From Comamonadaceae bacterium M7527 (lineage in GTDB: Bacteria > Pseudomonadota > Gammaproteobacteria > Burkholderiales > Burkholderiaceae_C), in assembly GCA_021044545.1 (NCBI GenBank), contig CP087990.1, forward strand, positions 2,170,001 through 2,234,000: a stretch of 64,000 nucleotides of DNA, in the 5' to 3' direction. The translations under genes were made by a program, and so were the position numbers. Position 1 is the stretch's first letter. The number at the start of each line of letters is the position of its first letter. The notes under the pieces were generated by a model. That model was not told where the DNA came from. It did no database searches and worked only from the letters and a program-made list of their open reading frames with translations. Below, in pieces: positions 1 to 9,574 of the stretch.

Positions 1-7
1 AGCCACC

Positions 8-1923
8 ATGCGCCATATGTCCTCTCCATCAGCCGCGGCCAATCAGGCCGCCGGTCAAGCCCAAACTGCCACAGACAAACCACACCGCTCAGACTGGCAA
101 ACCCTCGGCAAGTTGCTGCCATACCTGTGGCAATACAAGTGGCGCGTGTTGCTTGCGCTGGGTTTTATGGTGGGTGCCAAGGCTGCCAACGTGAGTGTGC
201 CGCTGCTGCTGAAGCAGCTGGTAGACGCCATGACCATTGACCCGCAGGCGCCCCTGGATACGGCTCAGGCCTTGTTGGTGGTGCCTGTTGGTTTGTTGTG
301 GCTTACGGCTTGCTGCGTTTGTCCACCTCGCTGTTTACAGAGCTGCGCGAACTGGTGTTTGCCAAAGCCACCGAGGGGGCAACCCGTCACATAGCGCTGC
401 AAGTGTTTGAGCACTTGCATGGCCTGAGCCTGCGTTTTCATCTGGCCCGGCAAACCGGTGGTATGACGCGCGACATTGAGCGCGGTACGCGCAGCGTGCA
501 GTCGCTAATCTCTTATTCCCTTTACAGCATAGTGCCCACACTCATTGAGGTGGCCATGGTGCTTAGTATTCTGGGCACCCAGTTTGACGCCGGCTATGTC
601 TGGATAACGGTGCTGGCCCTGGTGCTCTATGTGGGCTTTACCGTGGTGGTGACTGAATGGCGCACCAAGTTTAGACGTGCGTTGAACGAGGCTGACTCTG
701 TGGCGCATTCGCGCGCAATTGATGCGTTACTGAATTACGAGACAGTGAAGTACTTCAACAACGAAGGTTTTGAGGCCAACCGTTACAACGACAACCTGGA
801 GCAGTTGCGTCTGATTCGCATCAAAAGCCAAACGACGCTAAGTGCCTTGAACGCCGGGCAGCAAGTCATTATTGCAACGGCCTTGGTCTCCATGTTGTGG
901 CGCGCCACGCAAGGTGTGGTGGATGGCACGCTGACGCTGGGCGACTTGGTCATGGTGAACGCCTTCATGATTCAGCTGTACATACCGCTGGGCTTTTTAG
1001 GCGTGCTGTACCGGGAAATCAAGCAAAGTCTCACAGACCTGGACAAGATGTTTGTGCTGTTGGAGCGTGAGCGAGAAATTGCAGACAAGCCCGGCGCGCA
1101 AACCCTGCAGCTGGACCACCCCGCAGATGTTCGCTTTGACGCCGTGAGCTTTTGCTATGAGGCCAACCGGCCCATATTGCACAACGTCGATATTCACATA
1201 CCGGCGGGTAAAACAGTGGCCGTTGTTGGGCCGTCCGGCTCTGGCAAGTCAACCTTGGCCAGGCTTTTGTACCGCTTTTATGACGTGACGTCAGGTGCTG
1301 TGCGCGTGAACGGCATAGACGTGCGCGATTTGGCGCAGCTAAGCTTGCGCCAGCATGTGGGCATAGTGCCGCAAGACACGGTGTTGTTCAACGACAGCAT
1401 CGCCTACAACATTCGCTACGGGCGTACCAGCGCCACCATGGAAGACGTCATCACGGCGGCCAAAGCCGCACGCATACACGGCTTTATTGAGAGCCTGCCC
1501 CAGGGCTATGACACGCCAGTGGGTGAGCGCGGCTTGAAGCTATCTGGCGGTGAAAAGCAGCGTGTGGCCATTGCGCGCACCTTGCTCAAAAACCCACCCA
1601 TACTCATATTTGACGAGGCCACCTCAGCGCTGGACTCCACCAACGAGCGCGCCATTCAAGCTGAAATTCGTCTGGCTGCGCGGCATAAGACATCGCTGGT
1701 GATTGCCCACCGTTTGTCGACGGTGGTGCATGCGCACGAGATTGTGGTGTTAGACGGTGGGCGCGTGGTAGAGCGCGGCCGCCACGCTGATTTGCTGCAA
1801 GCCGGTGGCGCTTACGCGCGTATGTGGGCCTTGCAGCAAGAAGACAAACAAGAGGGCAAGCAGGAAGGCAGACTGGAAGGTCAACAAGAGGGCCCAACCG
1901 ATGGCGAGCCAGCCGCTACATAA
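8..1923 (+). CDS. ABC exporter, fused permease and ATP-binding subunit (ATM1/HMT1-like), frameshifted
   Basis: Half-transporter of the ATM1/MsbA type: an N-terminal transmembrane domain (about residues 30-325) followed by a nucleotide-binding domain. Visible motifs are Walker A GPSGSGKSTLARL, signature LSGGEKQRVAIAR, Walker B ILIFDEATSALD and the switch His in VIAHRLSTV. Members export glutathione-linked or heavy-metal substrates; the substrate here cannot be read from sequence. The reading frame breaks at 298-299: the protein runs in one frame to VPVGLL and resumes at AYGLLRLSTS one base back, as if one G were missing. The start could be 8 or the ATG at 17. The C-terminus is a low-complexity tail with repeated QEG units. 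The LysR gene follows after 9 bases. Confidence 0.85.
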
Positions 1924-1932
1924 TCACCCTCT

Positions 1933-2894
1933 ATGGAAACCAAATGGCTTGAAGATTTTGTATCGCTGGCACAAACGCGCAGCTTTAGCCGCTCTGCCCA
2001 GTTGCGCCATGTCACTCAACCGGCATTCTCCAGGCGCATACAAGCACTAGAGGCGTGGGCCGGTACAGACTTGGTCGACCGCTCGTCTTACCCCACACGC
2101 CTCACACCCGCAGGCAAAACCTTGTTAGACCAGTCTGTAGAGATGCTGCAGGCACTGCAGGCGACGCGTGCCATGCTGCGTACGCATCAGGCGTCAGCCC
2201 AGGATGTCATTGAATTTGCCGTGCCGCACACGTTGGCGTTTACGTTTTTTCCAACGTGGGTGTCACACCTGGCAAATGAGTTCAGATCGTTCAACACCGC
2301 CTCATTGCCTTGAACGTACACGACGCCGTGATGCGTATGACAGAGGGTAGCTGTGACTTGCTCATGATTTACCACCACCCTTCGCAGCCGGTAGCCCTCA
2401 GCGCTGAGCGCTACGACATGCTGGTGTTGGGCTCCGAGGCCATGTATGCCGTGAGCAAACCCAAGCCAGACGGATCAGCCATGTATGCGCTGCCAGGTCT
2501 GAGCAGGTCGCCACTGCCTTATTTGGCCTACTCGTCAGGTGCTTATTTGGGTCGCGCGGTTGACCACTTGCTGAAGCAAAGCAAAGAGGCGGCTCACTTA
2601 GAGCGCGTGTACGAGACCGATATGGCTGAAGGCCTAAGAGCCATGGCGCTAGAGGGGCACGGCATTGCCTTTTTGCCAGACAGTGCAGTGCGCGAAGACG
2701 TGGAAGCAGGGCGACTTGTGAGCGCCGGGCAAACGCCCAGCCTCACCATGGAGATACGCCTGTACCGCCAAAAGCCTGGCCTGCCCACCGTGGGTGAGTT
2801 GGAGGGCGCCGCCGACATGGATAAAAGCCTGGCTCGCAGCCTGTGGCGTCATTTGGCAAACAGTCTGGATAAAACGCCTGAACGCATCGGATAG
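1933..2894 (+). CDS. LysR-family transcriptional regulator (HypT-like), frameshifted
   Basis: The N-terminal winged helix-turn-helix (about residues 1-60, with WLEDFVSLAQTRSFSRSA and QPAFSRRIQALE) and a C-terminal effector-binding domain identify a LysR-type regulator. The N-terminus resembles the hypochlorite-responsive HypT/YjiE branch from memory; the ligand is unknown. The frame breaks at about 2296-2298: restoring one C in a C-run joins RSFNT to RLIALNVHDAV, the expected continuous protein of about 320 residues. It follows the ABC exporter by 9 bases, so it may be cotranscribed with it. A perfect 12-bp tandem duplication spans its stop codon (2884-2907). Confidence 0.8.
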
Positions 2895-2907
2895 TGCATC
2901 GGATAGT
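2884..2907. repeat. 12-bp perfect tandem duplication at a stop codon
   Basis: GCATCGGATAGT occurs twice in direct tandem (2884-2895 and 2896-2907). The first copy contains the TAG stop of the LysR gene and the second lies in the short spacer before pyrC. It looks like a simple slippage duplication; no function is proposed. Confidence 0.8.
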
Positions 2908-2935
2908 GGCCCGGTGTCTGGAATAATCGGGGGCT

Positions 2936-3987
2936 ATGAATAACCCAGCACCCATACCAAGCCACCTCACCATTACCCGCCCGGATGACTGGCACTTGCA
3001 TGTGCGAGACGGCGCAGCGCTGGCCAGTGTAGTGCCGCACACGGCAGCGCAGTTTGGTCGCGCCATCATCATGCCCAACCTCAAGCCGCCGGTTACCTCT
3101 CTTGCGGCGGCCAATGCCTACAAGGCACGCATCATGGCAGCTGTGCCTGCCGGCGTGGCCTTTGAGCCGTTGATGACGCTATACCTCACAGACAACATCT
3201 CACCCGAGGCCATCATCGAAGCCAGGGCCGGAGGTGTGTTGGCGGCCAAGCTGTACCCGGCTGGCGCCACCACCAACAGTGACATGGGTGTGAGCAGTCT
3301 TAAAAACATATACCCAGTGCTGGAAGCCATGCAACGCTGCGGCATGTTGCTGTTGGTTCACGGTGAGGTCACCAGTGCAGATATCGACTTGTTCGACCGT
3401 GAGGCTGTCTTTATCGAGCAGCAGCTCATACCGCTGCGACGTGACTTTCCCGAGCTGAAGATTGTGTTTGAGCACATCACCACCGCTGATGCCGCGCAAT
3501 ATGTGCAAAGCGCCGATGCGTTTGTGGCGGCCACCATCACCGCCCATCATTTGCTGTACAACCGCAACGCTATTTTTACGGGCGGTATTCGCCCGCACTA
3601 CTACTGCTTGCCCGTACTCAAACGCGAGACGCACAGGCTGGCCCTGGTTGATGCGGCCACCAGCGGCTCACCCAAGTTCTTTTTGGGCACAGACAGTGCG
3701 CCGCACCCGGCCCACCTCAAAGAGCACGCCAGTGGCTGCGCAGGCTGCTACACCGCGCATGCCGCCATTGAGCTGTATGCCACCGCCTTTGAGCAGCAAA
3801 TGCTTTAGACAAGCTACAAGGCTATGCCAGCGAGTACGGCCCAGACTTTTACGGCGTGGCGCGCAACACCACCACCGTGACCCTCAAGCGCGAGACTTGG
3901 ACGCCGCCCGTCGAGCTGCCGTTTGGCGATGCGACCATCAAGCCCTTGGCCGGTGGTGAGGCTTTGAACTGGCGCCTGGTGGCCTAA
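2936..3987 (+). CDS. pyrC: Dihydroorotase (class II PyrC), frameshifted near the 3' end
   Basis: Dihydroorotase catalyses the reversible cyclisation of N-carbamoyl-L-aspartate to dihydroorotate in pyrimidine synthesis. The N-terminal metal site is visible as PDDWHLHVRDG, the carboxylated lysine region as AAKLYPAGATTNS, further histidines in LLLVHGEV and VFEHITT, and the C-terminal site as GTDSAPH. One frame stops at 3808 after EQQML, but one base back the protein continues NALDKLQGYASEYGPDFYG and ends at 3987, giving the usual length of about 350 residues. A single missing base at 3795-3797 explains this, so the gene is probably intact in the organism. ATG 2936 follows a G-rich ribosome-binding site. 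Confidence 0.88.
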
Positions 3988-4003
3988 GGCGCCAGACGCC
4001 CGC

Positions 4004-4840
4004 ATGGCAGTCGACAAAAGCGCTTGGCCGCAGGCGCTACAGGGCATTGACTGGCACCAGCCGTGGCTGCAGCCTTATGCCGCCAGCGGCGCGCCTTTGG
4101 CAGCGGCGGTGTTGCAAGGCCAAGCCGTGTGGCAGGCCTTGAGTGCGCAGGCCAGCGTCAGTTCGCAGCGTGTGCCGGCATTTGTGGCGCAGTCTGAACT
4201 GGCCCATGGCCAAGCCTACGAGGCGCACATTTACCAGACTGCGACCGTACCCACCCGTTGTGGCGCACATGACTTCTTCAACGGGCTGATGTGGTTGAAC
4301 TGGCCGCACACCAAAACGGTGCTCAATCAACGCCAGTGGCAGGCTATTCAAGATGCTGGTGGCATAGGCCACACGCGAGGCCCAACCCGCGACGCACTGA
4401 CGCTGCTGGACGAAAACGGCGGTTTGTTGCTGGCACCCCCCGCTATTTGGGAGGCATTACGCCACAGACAATGGCACAAAGCCTTGGTCCAGTTGCGCCC
4501 GCTGTGGTCCAGCTGCCAGCTGTTTGTGGTGGGCCATGCCTTGTTGGAGCAGCTGCTGTTGCACCCGCGCAAAAGTCTCACCGCCCACTTGTGGTTGCCT
4601 ACGCCCAGCATGCAAGTCTTGGTAGGCAAGGGGGCTGGTCTGGCCCAGATCGACCAGGCCTTTGCCCAGGCGCTGAGTCATGACGACTTAAGCCAAAAGC
4701 CCTTTACGCCACTGCCGGTAATGGGCACGCCTGGCTGGTGTGAGCGCAACGCGTCTGAGACGTTTTATGCAGACCAGCAGGTGTTTCGTGGGCTGCGTGC
4801 GGGACAAAATCCCCCACAACGTGTAGCAACACTCACATGA
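4004..4840 (+). CDS. DUF3025 family protein
   Basis: A 278-residue soluble protein that I recognise as DUF3025 from the central HDFFNGLMWLNWPHTK and the following NQRQW block. The function of the family is unknown. No signal peptide or membrane segment is evident. It begins 16 bases after the corrected end of pyrC and probably forms an operon with it. The ATG at 4004 precedes a protein of typical family length. Confidence 0.8.
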   Translation: MAVDKSAWPQALQGIDWHQPWLQPYAASGAPLAAAVLQGQAVWQALSAQASVSSQRVPAFVAQSELAHGQAYEAHIYQTATVPTRCGAHDFFNGLMWLNWPHTKTVLNQRQWQAIQDAGGIGHTRGPTRDALTLLDENGGLLLAPPAIWEALRHRQWHKALVQLRPLWSSCQLFVVGHALLEQLLLHPRKSLTAHLWLPTPSMQVLVGKGAGLAQIDQAFAQALSHDDLSQKPFTPLPVMGTPGWCERNASETFYADQQVFRGLRAGQNPPQRVATLT

Positions 4841-4930
4841 GCTTGAAACAGGCGTCCAAGCCCACATATGATTCGCGTGCTGGCGTGCCCTGAAAATGGT
4901 TTTCAGGGCTTGTTGCCACGGGAGTAAAAA

Positions 4931-5962
4931 ATGAAGCGCATTGTGTTGTTTGTGATGACCAACTTGGCCGTCATGCTGGTGTTGGGTGTGACGGCCAGTC
5001 TGTTGGGGGTCAATCGTTTCTTGACCGCCAACGGCCTGGATCTCACCATGCTGCTGGGCTTCTCGTTGCTCATGGGTTTTGGCGGCGCCATCATCTCCTT
5101 GCTAATGAGCAAGCCTATCGCCAAGTGGAGCACCGGTGCGCAAGTGATTCAACAGCCCAGCAACGCCGATGAGGCCTGGTTGCTGCAAACAGTTGCCGGC
5201 TTCGCCCAGACCGCTGGTATCGACATACCAGAGGTTGCCATTTACGAAGGTGAGCCCAACGCCTTTGCAACCGGCGCGTTTAAAAACGCAGCACTGGTGG
5301 CCGTGTCTACGGGCTTGCTGCGCGGCATGACCCGCGAAGAGGTAGAGGCGGTGTTGGGCCATGAGGTGGCGCACATTGCCAACGGCGATATGGTCACCAT
5401 GACCTTGATACAAGGTGTCATGAACACATTCGTGGTGTTCATCAGCCGCGTGGTGGGCTACTTTGTGGATGCGGCACTGCGCCGTAACGATACGTCCAAC
5501 TCGGGCCCCGGCATGGGCTACTGGATCACCACCATCGTGATGGATATTGTGTTGGGTTTTGTAGCGGCCATCATCGTGGCATGGTTTAGCCGTCAGCGAG
5601 AGTTTCGCGCTGATGCGGGTGCTGCCAGCTTGATGGGGCGCAAGCAACCCATGATCAACGCGCTGCAGCGCTTGGGCGGTATGAGCCCAGGTGCATTACC
5701 CAAAACCATGGCGGCCATGGGTATTGCTGGCGGTTTGGGTAGCTTGTTTGCCACCCACCCACCGCTGGAAGAGCGCATTGAGCGCCTGCGTCAGCCTAAA
5801 CGCCACGCGGCGCGCTTCACATCACGACGGCGCGCCGCATCGGTAACCAACACCAAGGCAGGCCTTGGCATCAGTAGCTTAGGCTTTGTCGTTGGTATCA
5901 GCGTCAGCGCTGTTGGCGTGAGCGCTGGTGTTGCGGGTCTCGGCGCTGGCTTGCGCGCGTAG
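4931..5962 (+). CDS. htpX: Membrane zinc metalloprotease HtpX, with probable artefactual C-terminal extension
   Basis: HtpX is an inner-membrane M48 protease that degrades misfolded membrane proteins. Seen here: two N-terminal membrane segments (about residues 5-25 and 35-58), the zinc motif VLGHEVAHIANGD, two central hydrophobic segments, the downstream Glu region REFRADAGAASLMG and the family C-terminal motif THPPLEERIERLR. The family normally ends just after this motif, near 290 residues. Here the frame runs on 54 codons past QP into antisense helicase sequence. Restoring one C at 5795-5796 would create a TAA at 5797-5799 and a 289-residue protein, so the true end is probably about 5799. 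ATG 4931 has a GGGAG ribosome-binding site. Confidence 0.88.
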   Translation: MKRIVLFVMTNLAVMLVLGVTASLLGVNRFLTANGLDLTMLLGFSLLMGFGGAIISLLMSKPIAKWSTGAQVIQQPSNADEAWLLQTVAGFAQTAGIDIPEVAIYEGEPNAFATGAFKNAALVAVSTGLLRGMTREEVEAVLGHEVAHIANGDMVTMTLIQGVMNTFVVFISRVVGYFVDAALRRNDTSNSGPGMGYWITTIVMDIVLGFVAAIIVAWFSRQREFRADAGAASLMGRKQPMINALQRLGGMSPGALPKTMAAMGIAGGLGSLFATHPPLEERIERLRQPKRHAARFTSRRRAASVTNTKAGLGISSLGFVVGISVSAVGVSAGVAGLGAGLRA

Positions 5963-7234
5963 TTTGTCTTTTTTGCTGAGGCGTTTGCCTTTTACACCGC
6001 CGTTGGGGTCAAGCCCGCCAGTGACGTTGGAATGGCCACCTTCAGGCACAGGCACGGTGTCTGTGGTCTCAAACCCTGGTACCACCTCAACGGCAATGTT
6101 GAGTTGGCAGCGCTTTTGTATCAGCGCAAAGTGCGCCGCACCAGCAGGCGTGACAAAGCTGATGGCCTGCCCGGCCACCCCGGCCCGGCCTGTGCGGCCT
6201 ATGCGGTGGGTGTAGTCGGTCGCGCCGCGCGGCAAGTCGTAGTTCAGCACCATGGGCAGCCCTGCAATGTCAATGCCGCGTGCGGCCAGGTCTGTGGTGA
6301 CCAATACGTCCCATTGCCCAGCTTTGAACTCTGCCAAACGCGCACTGCGTTGCGCCTGCGTCAGCCCACCATGAAAGGCTGTGGCATACACTTTTTGGCC
6401 TTTGAAGTTGTTGTACAGCTTGTCGGCCACGTGCTCGGCGGTGTATTGGGTGCCCACAAACACCAAGACCTTTTTCCACTGTTGAGACGTCACCAGCTTC
6501 AACAGCAGCGCACCGCGACGTCGCTCGTCAACAGCCAACGCACGCTGGGTAATGGGCGGCGTGGGCACCACACCCTGTGCTGACTCAACGCGGGTAGGCG
6601 TCTTAAGCCACTGCTGGCTGAGCTGTTCCACCTCGTCATTCCAGGTGGCAGAAAACATCCAGGTTTGTGGGTGCTGGGCTGCTTGTGCAACCACGCCGTG
6701 CAGGCGCTGCAGCTCATCGCTAAAGCCGCTGTCAAGCAGGCGGTCAGCCTCGTCCAGCACCACGTGGCGCACATGGCCAAGGTCAATGCTGTTGTCGTCC
6801 AGCAGTTCTAGCAGCCTGCCAGGCGTGGCCACCAGCACAGACGCGCCGCCGCGTAAACCCAAGCGCTGTGCATTGATGGACGCGCCACCTACGGCTGTTG
6901 CCACACGCAGCGGCGTAGGGCCTTGGGCACGCGCGGCTTTTATGAGGTCTACCAGGCTGTGGCTCACCTGTTGCGCGAGCTCACGCGTGGGCACCACCAC
7001 CAGGGCGTGCACCACAGGCCCAGTGCCTGCCAGTGCCACATGGTGCAAAGGCTGCAGCAACCCCAAGCTATAAGCCAGTGTTTTGCCAGAACCAGTGGGC
7101 GCAATGCCCACGCCGTCACCACCGGCCAACAGCGCCGGAATGGCACTGCTTTGCACGGGTGTGGCCTGCACAAACCCAAGTGTTGGCAGCACCAACCGCC
7201 ACATGGGCTCTAAAGGCAATGATTCAAATGACAT
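5879..7234 (-). CDS. DEAD-box ATP-dependent RNA helicase
   Basis: A 451-residue RNA helicase. Motifs in order: Q-motif region TPVQSSAIPALL, motif I APTGSGKT, PTREL, motif II VLDEAD, motif III SAT, the helicase-C motif TDLAARGIDI and motif VI HRIGRTGRAG. Such proteins unwind structured RNA in ribosome assembly or mRNA decay. The tail (about residues 400-451) is basic and low in complexity (KGKRLSKKDKLRAQ), as in RhlE/SrmB-like proteins, and may bind RNA. The gene converges on htpX; the apparent 84-base overlap is probably caused by the lost htpX stop codon. I cannot say which named paralogue this is. Confidence 0.9.
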   Translation of the reverse strand: MSFESLPLEPMWRLVLPTLGFVQATPVQSSAIPALLAGGDGVGIAPTGSGKTLAYSLGLLQPLHHVALAGTGPVVHALVVVPTRELAQQVSHSLVDLIKAARAQGPTPLRVATAVGGASINAQRLGLRGGASVLVATPGRLLELLDDNSIDLGHVRHVVLDEADRLLDSGFSDELQRLHGVVAQAAQHPQTWMFSATWNDEVEQLSQQWLKTPTRVESAQGVVPTPPITQRALAVDERRRGALLLKLVTSQQWKKVLVFVGTQYTAEHVADKLYNNFKGQKVYATAFHGGLTQAQRSARLAEFKAGQWDVLVTTDLAARGIDIAGLPMVLNYDLPRGATDYTHRIGRTGRAGVAGQAISFVTPAGAAHFALIQKRCQLNIAVEVVPGFETTDTVPVPEGGHSNVTGGLDPNGGVKGKRLSKKDKLRAQASAETRNTSAHANSADADTNDKA

Positions 7235-7250
7235 AAGTTAAGTTCTTAAT

Positions 7251-7324
7251 AATTAGGGTCAGATCCCAATTAATTCGTTTCAAATAGGGTCTTGCAAGCA
7301 AACAATTAGGATCTGACCCTAATT
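7251..7324. repeat. Long palindromic repeat (REP/MITE-like)
   Basis: A perfect 16-bp inverted repeat, AATTAGGGTCAGATCC at 7251-7266 and its complement at 7309-7324, extends inward to 21-bp arms with one mismatch and encloses a 32-base loop. A third AGGGTC lies in the loop. The right arm supplies the TAG stop codon of the oxidoreductase. Sequences of the AATTAGGGTCAGA type occur beside RAYT/IS200-like elements in proteobacteria (from memory), so this may be a REP-type element. It could also act as a terminator between the two - strand genes. Confidence 0.7.
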
Positions 7325-9111
7325 GCTGGCCTGTTGTACGGCTTCGGCTAGCTTGATGCCGTCTACCGCTGCAGACAAGATGCCGCCTGCGTAGCCTGCG
7401 CCTTCGCCTCCGGGGAATAGGCCGGGTGTGCTGGGGCTTTGCAGCTTGTCGTCTCTGTCTATGCGCAGAGGCGAGGAGGTTCGGGTCTCAAGACCTGTCA
7501 TGACGGCGTCGTCCATGTCAAAGCCTCGGATTTTTTTGCCAAACGCGGGTAGGGCTTCGCGCATGGCCGTGGTGGCAAAGCAGGGCAATACGTCGGCCAG
7601 GTTCACCAGCTTTACGCCTGGCTTGTAGCTGGGCTCAACAGTGCCTAGTGCCGTGCTGGGCCTATTGGCTAAAAAGTCGGCCACGCGCTGCGCGGGTGCG
7701 CAGTAGTCGGAGCCGCCGGCCACAAACGCCGAGCGTTCAAGCGCGCGTTGCAGCACGATGGCGCTCAGCGGGTGTGGTGCCGCAGGTGTTTGGGACAACA
7801 CAGGGCTTGCGCCTGGCCCAACAGCTTTTCGCCCAGTGGATGGCCGAAGGCGCTGACCCAGGCGTCTTGTGTCATAGGCGTGTCTGCGGGTGTGATGTCA
7901 ACCACCATACCCGCGTTGGCGTTGCGTTCGTTGCGCGAGTATTGGCTCATGCCGTTGGTGACCACGTGCCCAGTCTCCGATGTGGCGGCCACCACCGTGC
8001 CTCCGGGGCACATGCAAAAGCTGTACACCGCACGCCCGTTGCTGGCGTGGTGCACCAGTTTGTAGTCTGCCGCACCCAACAGCGGATGGCCTGCGTGTCT
8101 ACCCCAACGCGCCGCGTCAATCACGCTTTGCGGGTGCTCGATGCGCACGCCTATAGACAGTGGCTTGGCCTGCATGGCCACACCCTGTAAGTGCAATGAT
8201 GCAAACGTGTCACGTGCGCTGTGACCCAACGCCATCACCACGTGCCGGGTGGCCAGCTCGTAAGACGTATTTGTGTCCAGGTCGGTGGCTTGCAGGCCGC
8301 GCACCTGCTGGTGCTCATCCAGCACCAGCGCGTCAAAGCGTTGGGCAAAACGAATGTCACCGCCCAGCGCGGTGATGGTGGCGCGCATGTGCTCTACCAC
8401 TTTGACCAGCTTAAACGTGCCAATGTGCGGATGCGCCTCAAACAAGATATCTGCAGGTGCACCAGCGGCTACAAATTCATCCAGCACCTTGCGTCCCAAA
8501 TGGCGCGGGTCTTTGATTTGGCTGTACAACTTGCCGTCAGAAAACAAGCCTGCTCCGCCCTCGCCAAACTGCACGTTGCTACCGGGCTTGAGCTGGCCTT
8601 TGCGCCACAGCGCCCACGTGTCTTTGGTGCGTTGACGCACATTGTGTCCGCGCTCCAGCACAATGGGCTTCAAGCCCATTTGTGCCAATGCCAGGGCTGC
8701 AAACAGGCCGCAAGGCCCCAGGCCCACCACCACAGGCCTGGGCATGGACAAGCGCTGCGCAGACGATGCGGGCGCACGCCAAGTCATGTCTGGCGTGGCT
8801 TTAATGTGCGGGTGTTGTGCAAACTGCGCAAGAAGCGTTGCCTCCTGGTCGGGGTTGGCTAGCGCTATGTCAACGATGTACACCGCCAGCAAGTTGGCTT
8901 TGCGCGCATCAAAGCTGCGCTTGAATACCGTCAGTGAGGCCATGTCTTGTGTGGCTACACCAAGTGCCTTGCACGCCAGCGTCGTGAGCGCGTTTATGGG
9001 GTGTGCCACTGGCGCGCGGTCGGCGTCGGTCTCTGTGGGGGCGTTGGCTGCGCGCCTGCTGTCAACGGGCACGTCTTGCAAGCCGAGCTTGAGCTCAGAT
9101 AAGCGAATCAT
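7319..9111 (-). CDS. FAD-dependent oxidoreductase (COG2509-like), frameshifted
   Basis: A flavoprotein with a substrate-like N-terminal domain (about residues 1-120), a dinucleotide-binding motif VVGLGPCGLFAALALAQMG with LERG after it, and the C-terminal block FPGGEGAGYAGGILSAAVDG typical of this uncharacterised dehydrogenase family. The reaction is unknown. The frame breaks at about 7799-7800: the first part ends in QAQAL and the second resumes at LSQTPAAPHPLSAI, compatible with one T missing from a T-run. I chose start 9111 (MIRLSELKL), preceded by GGAG, over an upstream in-frame codon at 9144. The stop codon lies inside the palindrome at 7309-7324. It is divergent from RNase P RNA. Confidence 0.8.
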
Positions 9112-9163
9112 GTGGTGGCTCCGGTAGGGGCTTGTGGTTATCAAGCAAAGGAAGCAAAACGGT

Positions 9164-9169
9164 TATTAT
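9164..9169 (+). promoter_or_regulatory. Candidate -10 element of rnpB
   Basis: TATTAT ends 7 bases before the inferred 5' end of RNase P RNA, the right spacing for a sigma-70 -10 box. No convincing -35 box is visible at 17 bases. Confidence 0.45.
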
Positions 9170-9176
9170 CCTCTGC

Positions 9177-9534
9177 GTGAAGCCAGTTGGGTCGTCGCTG
9201 GTGCAAGTGCCGAAAGGCCGCACTGGAGGAACGTCCGGACTGCATAGGGCAGCGTAGGAGGTAACACCTCTGCACCGATCGCTTGAAAAAGTCTAAGGTG
9301 ACGATTAGAGCAACAGAGACGAGCCGCTTAAGTGCGGGTGAAACGGGCAATCTCTACGCGCAGCAATACCAAATAGGCCAATGCGTGCAACTTCGGTTGC
9401 ACAAGCTGTGTGCGCCGCAGCTTGTTGGCGGGTAGGTAGCACCGAGCCGCTTGGGTGACCAGCGGCCCAGATGAATGGCGACCAAGGTGGTGTCAAAACC
9501 ACTTCACAAAATCCGGCGTATAGACTGGCTTCAC
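9177..9534 (+). ncRNA. rnpB: RNase P RNA, bacterial class A
   Basis: The catalytic RNA that matures tRNA 5' ends. The ends pair to form helix P1: GTGAAGCCAGT at 9177-9187 with ACTGGCTTCAC at 9524-9534. Conserved core elements are present in order: GAGGAACGTCCGGACT near 9226, AGAGCAACAGAGACGAGCC near 9308, GGGTGAAACGGG near 9338, GATGAATGGCGACC near 9471 and the 3' AATCCGGCGTATAGACTGG. The length, about 358 bases, is normal for class A. It lies between the divergent oxidoreductase and the convergent NUDIX/MBL gene. Confidence 0.93.
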
Positions 9535-9574
9535 ACTTAACTATCTGCCAGCCATGGCCCTGTGGTCTCTCGCC

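Noticed and set aside
2290..2313. Programmed ribosomal frameshifting in LysR, pyrC or DAHP synthase
   Set aside because: No slippery heptamer followed by a stimulatory structure is seen, and the same type of break occurs in unrelated genes.
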